In this document: positions 16,655-25,209 of the stretch, piece by piece | Numbering within the stretch: position 1 is the first letter of the stretch | Layout: every line of letters starts with the position of its first letter | Assembly (NCBI GenBank): GCA_003554535.1 | Contig: PWGT01000180.1 | Span: 23,492-87,491, forward strand | Direction of reading: 5' to 3' | Source: Syntrophomonadaceae bacterium | Lineage (GTDB): Bacteria > Bacillota_D > Dethiobacteria > DTU022 > PWGO01 | DNA length: 64,000 bases | Translations under genes and position numbers: made by a program | The notes under the pieces: model-generated | Database searches by the model: none | What the model was told of the DNA's origin: nothing | What the model saw: the letters and a program-made list of their open reading frames with translations, nothing else

Positions 16655-19429
16655 ATGAATTATCACAAAACGCTAAATTTGCCACAGACTAATTTCCCTA
16701 TGAGAGCCCAGTTGCCGCAAAGGGAACCTGAAATGATCAGGTTTTGGGAAGAAATGGATGTCTATAGCCTTGTCCGCGAAAAAAGAAAAGGAGCGCCGCT
16801 TTTTGTGCTCCATGATGGCCCTCCGTATGCAAATGGAGCTATCCATATGGGAACAGCTTTGAACAAAGTTCTTAAAGATATGGTTGTTAAATTTTCTACC
16901 ATGAAAGGAATGGATTCCCCTTATGTTCCAGGCTGGGATACCCATGGTCTCCCCATTGAACATCAAGTAATAAAAAATAAAAAAGTTAAGCGTAAAGAGA
17001 TTTCTACCTTGGAATTCCGCAAACTCTGTCACGATTATGCCCTCAAGTATGTGGATGTCCAGAGGGATCAATTTCGCCGTATAGGAATCCGTGGGGACTG
17101 GCAAAATCCTTATTTGACTTTGAGTCCTTCTTTTGAAGCAAAACAAATTGAAGTTTTTGGGAAAATGGCTAGCCAGGGATATATTTACAAAGGGTTAAAA
17201 CCGGTATACTGGTGTGCAGATTGTGAAACTGCTCTGGCTGAAGCAGAAATTGAATATACTGATCAAAAATCACCTTCCATATATTTTAAATTTTCGTTGC
17301 CAGCTACCGAGAAGTCTAAACTCGGTAATATTGATGGAGATGTTTATTGCCTGGTTTGGACTACAACTCCCTGGACGATTCCAGCTAACATGGCTGTAGC
17401 TGTTCATCCGGAGTTTAATTATGTGCTTATCAATAACGGTAGTGAATACTACCTTTTGGCAGAAGGTTTGCTTGAAGAAGTCCAGAAGAATGTAGAACAG
17501 GAAAACTGGCAAATTATCAACAGGTATAAAGGAAGTGAGCTGGAAGGAATAAAATGTTTGCATCCCCTCTTTGAAAGGGAGTCACCATTTATATTGGCTG
17601 AGCACGTAACCTTGGAACAGGGAACCGGGTGCGTGCATACAGCTCCAGCTCACGGCTTGGAAGACTTTGAAGTAGGCTCAAGGTATGGATTGACGGTATT
17701 AAACCCGCTGGATGACAGGGGATATTTTACTGAAGATGCTGGGCAATTTGCTGGTTTGCGTTACAACGAAGGGAATAAGGAAGTGGTGAATGAGCTAAAA
17801 GAAAAAGGCTCTCTTCTAAAATTTGAATTTATTGAACACCAGTATCCTCATTGCTGGAGATGCAAAAAGCCGGTGCTTTTCAGGGCTACTGAACAGTGGT
17901 TTGCCTCTGTCAAAGGTTTTCGTGAACAGGCTTTGCAATCAATTCAGAAAGTGAGCTGGCATCCACGTTGGGGAGAGGAACGTATTTATAACATGGTTCA
18001 GGACCGCCAGGACTGGTGTATTTCCCGGCAAAGAGTTTGGGGAGTACCCATTCCCATTTTTTATTGTAACTCCTGCAAGGAAACCTTGATAAATGATAAT
18101 ACTATTGAAGCGGTCCAGAAACTTTTTGAGGAAGAAGGATCGGATGCATGGTTCAAATATGAAGCTTCAGAAATACTTCCTGCTGGAACTTCATGTGAGC
18201 ATTGCGGAGTAAGTAATTTTTCCAAAGAGATGGATATCATGGATGTGTGGTTTGATTCTGGTTCCAGCCATATGGCAGTATGCGATAATCACGAAGATTT
18301 ACAGTGGCCCGCAGATCTTTACCTGGAAGGTAGTGATCAGTACAGGGGATGGTTTCAATCTTCCCTGTTAACATCTGTAGCTGTTCGAGGCGAGCCTCCT
18401 TATCGGGGGGTTGTTAGCCATGGCTGGGTAGTTGACGGAGAAGGTAAGAAAATGTCCAAATCAATGGGTAATGTTATTTCTCCTGAAGAAATTATTAAAG
18501 AATATGGTGCAGATATTTTAAGATTGTGGGTTTCCTCAGCTGACTTTACTCGAGATGTTAATCTTTCAGACGATATATTAAAACAGCTAGGAGAAGTTTA
18601 CCGTAAAATTCGCAACACTTCTCGTTTCTTGCTGGGCAACCTTTTTGATTTTGAACCTCAGGTGCATAAAATGTCCTATGAACAACTTGATGAATTAGAC
18701 CGATGGGCTTTGGCCAGGCTTCAACTTTTAATTGAGAAGGTAACCAGGGCTTATGAAAATTATGAGTTTCACCAGGTATTTCATGCCATTCATAATTTCT
18801 GCGTGGTTGATATGAGTAATTTTTATTTAAATGTGAACAAAGATAAACTATACTGTTCACAGCCGGAGGCTTTTCCACGTCGGATGACTCAGGCCGTAAT
18901 GTATCAAATTCTCCAAAAACTTTGTTTGATGATAGCTCCTATTTTGTCTTTTACTGCAGAAGAGATTTGGCAGGCAATGCCTGGGGAAAAAGAAGAAAGT
19001 GTTCAGCTGGCTGATTGGCCTGTAGTGGATAAGGATATGATGGATAAGCAACTTCTGGATAACTGGGAGCAGATTTTAGATGTAAGGGATGAGGTAATGC
19101 GTGCCTTGGAGCAAGCTCGGGCCAATAAAGAGATCAGAGATACCCTGGAAGCGGAAATCACAATTTGGGCGGAAGGCAGCTTATACGAACGGATCCGACC
19201 TTTTGAGGATCAGCTGGAAACATTGTTAGTAGTTTCTAACTGCAATCTCCACAAAAAGGAAGAAGATGAAGCTTGTAATGGTTGGCAAAGTGAACGCCTT
19301 CCTCTAACCATAAAGGTAGAAAAAACTGCTAAGGATAAGTGCGAGCGCTGTTGGAGTTATACTAAGCTTGTTGAGAATAAAGACATTTGCCCTCGATGTA
19401 AAGAGGTTGTAAACAATTTAAATGGTTAA
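16655..19429 (+). CDS. ileS: Isoleucyl-tRNA synthetase
   Basis: This class I synthetase charges tRNA-Ile, with an editing domain against valine. The 924-residue protein has PYANGAIHMGTALNK (the HIGH signature, about residues 57-71), the editing-domain motifs VWTTTPWTIPANMA and GTGCVHTAPAHG, and KMSKSMGNV (KMSKS loop). The C-terminal zinc site is CERCWSYT...CPRCK. The start is ATG 16655, with AAAGGAG about 10 bases upstream; TTG 16634 lies before that Shine-Dalgarno sequence. It is regulated by the preceding T-box. Confidence 0.98.
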   Translation: MNYHKTLNLPQTNFPMRAQLPQREPEMIRFWEEMDVYSLVREKRKGAPLFVLHDGPPYANGAIHMGTALNKVLKDMVVKFSTMKGMDSPYVPGWDTHGLPIEHQVIKNKKVKRKEISTLEFRKLCHDYALKYVDVQRDQFRRIGIRGDWQNPYLTLSPSFEAKQIEVFGKMASQGYIYKGLKPVYWCADCETALAEAEIEYTDQKSPSIYFKFSLPATEKSKLGNIDGDVYCLVWTTTPWTIPANMAVAVHPEFNYVLINNGSEYYLLAEGLLEEVQKNVEQENWQIINRYKGSELEGIKCLHPLFERESPFILAEHVTLEQGTGCVHTAPAHGLEDFEVGSRYGLTVLNPLDDRGYFTEDAGQFAGLRYNEGNKEVVNELKEKGSLLKFEFIEHQYPHCWRCKKPVLFRATEQWFASVKGFREQALQSIQKVSWHPRWGEERIYNMVQDRQDWCISRQRVWGVPIPIFYCNSCKETLINDNTIEAVQKLFEEEGSDAWFKYEASEILPAGTSCEHCGVSNFSKEMDIMDVWFDSGSSHMAVCDNHEDLQWPADLYLEGSDQYRGWFQSSLLTSVAVRGEPPYRGVVSHGWVVDGEGKKMSKSMGNVISPEEIIKEYGADILRLWVSSADFTRDVNLSDDILKQLGEVYRKIRNTSRFLLGNLFDFEPQVHKMSYEQLDELDRWALARLQLLIEKVTRAYENYEFHQVFHAIHNFCVVDMSNFYLNVNKDKLYCSQPEAFPRRMTQAVMYQILQKLCLMIAPILSFTAEEIWQAMPGEKEESVQLADWPVVDKDMMDKQLLDNWEQILDVRDEVMRALEQARANKEIRDTLEAEITIWAEGSLYERIRPFEDQLETLLVVSNCNLHKKEEDEACNGWQSERLPLTIKVEKTAKDKCERCWSYTKLVENKDICPRCKEVVNNLNG

Positions 19430-19475
19430 TTATAAACTATTTCCAGGGCAACTTGCATAAGGAGGTTTAGAAAAG

Positions 19476-19814
19476 TTGGCACAAGACGAAAGCAAGCAAT
19501 ATCCCTCCGAAGAAAAGGATAATAGAGATCAAATTCGAATACAAAAAGTATTGAGCAAACGAATCAAAAGGCTTTCCCAGGATCTAGAAAAATTTAACCT
19601 GGCGGAATATATGAATATGCTCAATGATCCCCGGCGGTATTTTAAAGTTAATTTTATGGTAGGATTGGCCAGGGGGCTGGGGTTTGCCTTGGGAGCAACT
19701 GTATTCGCAGCGCTAGTGATATACATTCTGCAGCGGTTGGTGGTGTTGAACTTGCCTCTTATCGGCGATTTTATAGCGGAACTGGTATGGATAGTCAATC
19801 AGCAAATTAGATGA
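19476..19814 (+). CDS. DUF5665-domain membrane protein
   Basis: The 112-residue protein has a charged N-terminal half (residues 1-60, rich in Lys/Arg/Glu). An amphipathic stretch and one or two hydrophobic segments follow (GLARGLGFALGATVFAALVI, then the QRLVVLNLPLIG region). The pattern LNDPRRYFKVNFMVGLARG...G.ALGATV is characteristic of DUF5665 proteins, common in spore-forming Clostridia between ileS and lspA; their function is unknown. TTG 19476 follows AAGGAGG. It is probably co-transcribed with ileS or lspA. Confidence 0.75.
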   Translation: MAQDESKQYPSEEKDNRDQIRIQKVLSKRIKRLSQDLEKFNLAEYMNMLNDPRRYFKVNFMVGLARGLGFALGATVFAALVIYILQRLVVLNLPLIGDFIAELVWIVNQQIR

Positions 19815-19869
19815 ATAAGCAGCCAAAGGTTAAATATTATTTATTCAAAAAAATTTAAGGAGGGGAATA

Positions 19870-20319
19870 GTGCGTTTTTGGGGATTAGCGCTTCTTGTTC
19901 TTATTTTAGACCAGGTAAGCAAGTGGTTTGTGTTACAAAATTTAGAGCGGGGAGAAACGATAGAAATTATAGGGAGGCTGTTGTATTTCACCCATGTGCA
20001 AAATCCTGGCGCTGCTTTTGGTTTTTTTGCCTACCAAACCTGGCTTTTTATTGTGGTTACTCTTTTGATTGGCGCCATAATAATTTATTACAATTACCGC
20101 TTGCCTGCAACTTATAAATATGCCCATGCAGCTTTGGGTATTTTGCTGGGAGGAGCGGCAGGCAATTTAATAGATAGAATCGATACTGGTTATGTGATTG
20201 ATTTTATATCGCTAACTTTTTGGCCACCTGTTTTTAATATTGCTGATATGGCCATAGTTGCAGGGATCATTCTTTTTATGCTCTCTTTATGGGTAAATGA
20301 GAAAGAAGTTTCAACTTAG
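19870..20319 (+). CDS. lspA: Lipoprotein signal peptidase (signal peptidase II)
   Basis: An aspartyl membrane protease that cleaves the signal peptide of diacylglyceryl-modified prolipoproteins. The 149-residue protein with four hydrophobic segments has LILDQVSKWFV near the N-terminus, VQNPGAAFGF, GGAAGNLIDRI (first catalytic Asp) and FNIADMAI (second catalytic Asp). GTG 19870 follows AGGAGGGG. Lgt, which acts in the step before it, is encoded 12 bases downstream. Confidence 0.96.
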   Translation: MRFWGLALLVLILDQVSKWFVLQNLERGETIEIIGRLLYFTHVQNPGAAFGFFAYQTWLFIVVTLLIGAIIIYYNYRLPATYKYAHAALGILLGGAAGNLIDRIDTGYVIDFISLTFWPPVFNIADMAIVAGIILFMLSLWVNEKEVST

Positions 20320-20331
20320 AGGAGGAGCCTT

Positions 20332-21093
20332 ATGTATCCTGTTTTATGGGAAACATCTTATTTTGCAATTTATTCTTATGGTTTTATGGTCTCTTTGGCT
20401 ATTCTGGTTTCGGTTTTTTTTATGTATAGACGAGCTCCCAGAGAAGGGTATAATCCCGACCAGTTGTTGGAACTTGTAGTGGCTATAGTACTTGTAGGTT
20501 TGATTGGAGCCAGGTTGCTATTCATATTTTTAAATTGGGAGTTTTATGCTGGAGATTTGAGCAGAATATTTTCTATCCAAGCAGGAGGTCTTTCCTTTCA
20601 TGGAGCCTTTGCTTTTGGAATTATAGTAGGAGTATTATGGACATCTTGGCGAGGTTATTCTTTTTGGAAATTAGCAGACTTTTTGGCTCCTTATATATTT
20701 TTGGGATACACTTTTGCCCGAATAGGGTGTTTTTTAAATGGCTGTTGTTATGGCATAGAAACGGATTTGCCTTGGGGTTTGCCGGCAGCTGCAGTTGATA
20801 ATTTGCCCCGTCATCCGGTCCAGCTATATGCCAGCGCAGCTTCACTACTTTTATTTGGAGTTGTTAACTACCTACGGAAATTTAGTTTTTTTGATGGTTT
20901 TGTATTGATAATGGTCATAAAACTGTATGGAGTATTAAGATTAGTAACAGGATTTTTCCGTGCTGATGAAATAGTGTGGATGAATATGAGCCTTGCTCAA
21001 ATGGCCAGCCTGATTATGATAGCAGTACTGGCATTGGCCTTAATTTTGGCTAAAACTACAGTGATCCCGGCTCTTGAACGGAGAAGGAAATGA
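20332..21093 (+). CDS. lgt: Prolipoprotein diacylglyceryl transferase
   Basis: Lgt moves diacylglycerol from phosphatidylglycerol onto the lipobox cysteine of prolipoproteins. The 253-residue polytopic protein has GARLLFIFLNW, GGLSFHGAFAFG (with the conserved His of this family) and RIGCFLNGCCYG, followed by RHPVQLYAS. ATG 20332 has AGGAGG 7 bases upstream. The stop overlaps the rluD start by four bases (ATGA), so the two are translationally coupled. Confidence 0.96.
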   Translation: MYPVLWETSYFAIYSYGFMVSLAILVSVFFMYRRAPREGYNPDQLLELVVAIVLVGLIGARLLFIFLNWEFYAGDLSRIFSIQAGGLSFHGAFAFGIIVGVLWTSWRGYSFWKLADFLAPYIFLGYTFARIGCFLNGCCYGIETDLPWGLPAAAVDNLPRHPVQLYASAASLLLFGVVNYLRKFSFFDGFVLIMVIKLYGVLRLVTGFFRADEIVWMNMSLAQMASLIMIAVLALALILAKTTVIPALERRRK

Positions 21094-22007
21094 ATGAAAG
21101 TTTAATTTTAGAAGTTAATACTTCTGGAGAACGGCTTGATACTTACCTCGCAAGGGAAATAGAAGATCTCTCTCGGGCTAGGGTTCAGCAGCTTATTGTG
21201 AAAGGAAATGTTAAAGTCAACGATGAGCGTCCCAAGAGGAGTTACAAACTGCAACCGGGGGATCGGGTGGAGGTGATTATTCCTCCGCCGCAGACTGAAG
21301 AAACTTGGCCTGAACCAATTTCGTTAGATGTTGTATATGAGGATGAACAGATGCTGGTAATAAATAAGCCAAGAGGAATGGTTGTTCATCCCGCTCCTGG
21401 GCACCAAAATGAAACATTGGTTAATGCCCTGCTTTATCATTGTCACGATTTATCGTACAGAGGAGGGAAAATGCGTCCTGGCATTGTCCACAGGTTGGAT
21501 AAAGATACCTCGGGCCTCCTAATGGTTGCTAAAAATGATGATGTCCATAAAGAACTTTCTACTCAATTAAAAAATAAGGTGGTGCGGAGGGATTATGTTG
21601 CTTTGGCGTGGGGCAAATTAAAATCTAAATATTTCACTATTGATGCCCCGCTGGGTAGAGACCCGCGCAATCGTAAAAGAATGACTGCCATAGACGATGG
21701 TAGAGATGCTGTAACTAATATTCGGGTTTTAGCATATTTGAATAATTGCACACTCCTGCGGGCTCGCCTTCAAACAGGAAGAACCCATCAAGTTAGAGCT
21801 CATTTATCTTATTTGGGGTATCCCCTGGTAGGGGATACCCTTTATGGAGGTAATCGCAAGATATTGCGAGAAATAAATTGGGAAGGGCAAGCTCTGCATG
21901 CTCGGCGCCTTGGATTTTATCACCCCTCAATGAGTGATTATATGTCTTTTGTGGCCCCGCTTCCTGTAGAGTTTAAGCAACTACTGTTCTTTTTACGGGA
22001 AAAATAA
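21090..22007 (+). CDS. rluD: RluD-family 23S rRNA pseudouridine synthase
   Basis: The 305-residue protein has an N-terminal S4 RNA-binding domain (ARVQQLIVKGNVKVN) and a catalytic pseudouridine synthase domain. HRLDKDTSGLLMVAKN carries the catalytic aspartate; RPGIVHRLD and QTGRTHQVRAHL are family motifs. It belongs to the RluC/RluD group; which uridines are modified cannot be read from sequence. It overlaps lgt by four bases and precedes pyrR by 21, in the common Firmicutes order lspA-rluD-pyrR. Confidence 0.93.
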   Translation: MNESLILEVNTSGERLDTYLAREIEDLSRARVQQLIVKGNVKVNDERPKRSYKLQPGDRVEVIIPPPQTEETWPEPISLDVVYEDEQMLVINKPRGMVVHPAPGHQNETLVNALLYHCHDLSYRGGKMRPGIVHRLDKDTSGLLMVAKNDDVHKELSTQLKNKVVRRDYVALAWGKLKSKYFTIDAPLGRDPRNRKRMTAIDDGRDAVTNIRVLAYLNNCTLLRARLQTGRTHQVRAHLSYLGYPLVGDTLYGGNRKILREINWEGQALHARRLGFYHPSMSDYMSFVAPLPVEFKQLLFFLREK

Positions 22008-22016
22008 GTTAAATAA

Positions 22017-22565
<549 letters not shown>

Positions 22566-22576
22566 TCACCTCAATA

Positions 22577-24325
22577 TTATTCTTCAGCAGAAGAGGGTTT
22601 GCGAAGCATTTGCAACGTTTCACCTGTTGGTTCTACAGTAATACTTTTAAAATTTTGGTATATTGCCATTCCGGGCTTTCCTCCCGGCGCCCTTTTGACG
22701 TTTTTAACCTGGGTATAATCGACAGTTACCCGCGAAATTGAACTGCCTTTGCTATAGTAGGCTGCTAGCGTAGCAGCTTCCTGCAAGGTTGCTTCGTCTG
22801 GAGGGAAATCGGAGTCTTTTACTATAACGTGCGAACCGGGTAAAGTTTGCACATGAAACCAGGTATCATTTCTGGATGCCTTCCGGAAAGTTAATTCATC
22901 ATTTTGGAGATTGCTCCTTCCAACCAAAATTGTTTTGCCGGTGGAAGAAATAAAAGTAAGTGGCGGTGCTTTTTCCTGCGAAGCTTTTTTATCTTTAGAA
23001 GGTGTTTGTTTTTTGATATATCCAGTTTGAGTAAGTTCCTGGTTGATTTGTTTAAGGGTTTGCAAGTCTGCATTTTCCAAAGAGAAAAGAACATTTTCCA
23101 GATAGTCTTTTTCTTGGCGGGTTTGTTTTATCCGTGACCCAATTTTTTTCTCACCCTTTTTAAGTTTACGATATTTTCGAAAATACTTTTGGGCATTTTC
23201 GTTAGCAGTTAAACGGGGGTCAAGAGGGATGGCTACCTCTTCCTGATTTGGGTTGTAAAAATTAGGAAGAACTATTTTGTCTCTTTTCCCTTCAATTTCG
23301 TGAAGATGGCTTAAAATTAATTCCCCATAAATGCGATATGTTTCTGCTTCTCTTGCTTTTTCCAATTCTTTAAGCTGGCGTTCTTCTTTCAATTTAATTT
23401 TTTTTAGTTCTCTTTCTGTCACCTTTTTTAATTTATCACGAAGGCTATTTTTTTGTTCGTCATGGTATTTTCGAGAATAAAAAACATCTAGCATTTCATT
23501 GGCACTATTAAATAATTCCTGAGGATAATCTCTATACATGGAGTAATCTAGCACTGTAAAAGCTTGCTTGTTTTCTTCAATATTTACTATGGCAGGTTTA
23601 AAATTTTTCCCCACAACTTTTTCGTATGTCTCTTGCATGGCATTCCAAATGTTTCTGAGCAATTTTTCCCGGTTTAGTTCTTTGTTGTTTTGGGTGGCCC
23701 TAAAAATTATCTCTTTTGCCAGTTGAGGGCTAATGCCCTTAAAAGAGGCTATGAGGGCTTTTTCCCAATTATCTGATTGCAAGTTAGAGTTAATTGCCTC
23801 TTGAAAAGTATTATAGTCTATTTTATCTATGGCATATTTGCTTTGAGGGGGAGGAGGAAAATAAGATTTACCGGGGAGAATTTCCCGGTATTTGTTAAAT
23901 TCCATGGTAATATTTTTTAACGCTCCCAAGATAATCTTTGACTCGTTTAATAAAACCAGGTTACTGTGCCTTCCCATTATTTCTATCATCAGTTTATATT
24001 TATTTTCTCCCCTGGCAAGTTCAACTTCCAAAATTCTTTCCCAGGGAAGCTGGTAAAAACTCAATATACGGCTGTTTTCCAGATGTTTACGAAGCAACAT
24101 GCAGAAAGCAGGTGGTGTAGCAGGAGGTTCAGTTTTAACCCTGGTTAGATGAAATCTTGCCATGGAAGGATCGCAAGATACAAGAAAGCTTCCATACTTA
24201 GCAGAGTGGCTGCAGTTGAAAATTACTTCATGGGGAGAGGTTTGGTATATTTTTCTGATCTTATCTCCTCTAAGGTATTTATTTAATTCTTCTGTGATTG
24301 CTGAAAAAACGATTACATCGAACAT
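22577..24325 (-). CDS. rqcH: Rqc2/RqcH-type ribosome quality control factor (NFACT protein)
   Basis: RqcH binds obstructed 50S subunits and directs C-terminal alanine tailing of stalled peptides. The 582-residue protein has an NFACT-N domain, a central coiled-coil (about residues 280-430, rich in Lys/Glu) and a C-terminal NFACT-R domain with DTWFHVQTLPGSHVIVKD. The older 'fibronectin-binding protein' name refers to this family. ATG at 24325 (reverse) has GGAGGT 9 bases upstream. It is transcribed against the lgt-rluD-pyrR operon. Confidence 0.94.
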   Translation of the reverse strand: MFDVIVFSAITEELNKYLRGDKIRKIYQTSPHEVIFNCSHSAKYGSFLVSCDPSMARFHLTRVKTEPPATPPAFCMLLRKHLENSRILSFYQLPWERILEVELARGENKYKLMIEIMGRHSNLVLLNESKIILGALKNITMEFNKYREILPGKSYFPPPPQSKYAIDKIDYNTFQEAINSNLQSDNWEKALIASFKGISPQLAKEIIFRATQNNKELNREKLLRNIWNAMQETYEKVVGKNFKPAIVNIEENKQAFTVLDYSMYRDYPQELFNSANEMLDVFYSRKYHDEQKNSLRDKLKKVTERELKKIKLKEERQLKELEKAREAETYRIYGELILSHLHEIEGKRDKIVLPNFYNPNQEEVAIPLDPRLTANENAQKYFRKYRKLKKGEKKIGSRIKQTRQEKDYLENVLFSLENADLQTLKQINQELTQTGYIKKQTPSKDKKASQEKAPPLTFISSTGKTILVGRSNLQNDELTFRKASRNDTWFHVQTLPGSHVIVKDSDFPPDEATLQEAATLAAYYSKGSSISRVTVDYTQVKNVKRAPGGKPGMAIYQNFKSITVEPTGETLQMLRKPSSAEE

Positions 24326-24527
24326 TTATTACTTACCTCCGCTGGTAGTATAACTTAGATCAAGACAAACAGGCAAATTATTTTTATTGTAATTATAAAT
24401 TTCTCTTAGAGCTATATTTCCTGTTCATATTATTTTTCTAAGAATCATAAAAATCATTATCAGTAGACAACCTTAATTTATAGTAAGGTATTGTTTTTTT
24501 TCTATTCTTATCAACAGGAGGAATTAT

Positions 24528-25169
24528 ATGAAAAAATATGGAGTTATAGCAGTATTTATTATTGCTTCCTTGTTAATTCTGGCTTCTTTGGAGTTTATAC
24601 CTGTCCAGGGATCAAGCCCTATAGAAATGAAAAAGCTTAGAATGGTTGCTCTTGAAGAACCTGCAACTGTCCCCATATTTTTAGCTTCAAAAGAAGGAAA
24701 GTTTTATGAAAAAAACCTCAATCTAGATCTTGAATTGTTGGAATCAGAAGAACAGGTTATAAATGCATTTGTAGCTGGTGCTGCCGATGGAGCTTTGATT
24801 GAAATGGAAGAAGTAGCCTTGTTTCAGGAAAAAGGTATCTATTCAAAAGCTACTTCGGTTTTTAATGCTTATAATAATATTTCCAATGATGTAGAACCTG
24901 GCAAAATGAAAGTACTAGCATTTAGCGGAGAATCTCTGGAGAATAAAAGAGAAGAAATAAAAATTTTTCACAGGGTTTATAAAAAAGTTTTAGAGAGGCT
25001 TGCCTATAGTGAGTATACGGAAAGAAATTTTAATTACAGCCTTGCAAGTTTAACCCTTCCCCCACGTGAAGAAGTTACCCGCATGATTAAAGAAATGCAA
25101 AAAGTTACTAAAGTAAGAGATGATTGCTTATACGAAGATCTGGTAGATACCGGGTTTATAAGTAACTGA
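24528..25169 (+). CDS. Short SsuA/THI5-like periplasmic-binding protein with apparent internal deletion
   Basis: The 213-residue product has an N-terminal hydrophobic segment (residues 4-26) without a lipobox cysteine. The first lobe resembles SsuA/NMT1 solute-binding proteins (VPIFLASKEGKFYEKNLNLD, FVAGAADGALI). The C-terminal end resembles the same family (MIKEMQKVTKV...YEDLVDTGFI). About 100 residues of the usual second lobe are missing, since family members are roughly 310-340 long. No frameshift is evident and no permease or ATPase gene is adjacent. ATG 24528 follows AGGAGG. It may be a decayed or repurposed binding protein; the ligand is unknown. Confidence 0.65.
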   Translation: MKKYGVIAVFIIASLLILASLEFIPVQGSSPIEMKKLRMVALEEPATVPIFLASKEGKFYEKNLNLDLELLESEEQVINAFVAGAADGALIEMEEVALFQEKGIYSKATSVFNAYNNISNDVEPGKMKVLAFSGESLENKREEIKIFHRVYKKVLERLAYSEYTERNFNYSLASLTLPPREEVTRMIKEMQKVTKVRDDCLYEDLVDTGFISN

Positions 25170-25209
25170 TTTAGAAATTGTTTTAGGGCAAGTAGAGGGG
25201 GAGAATAAG

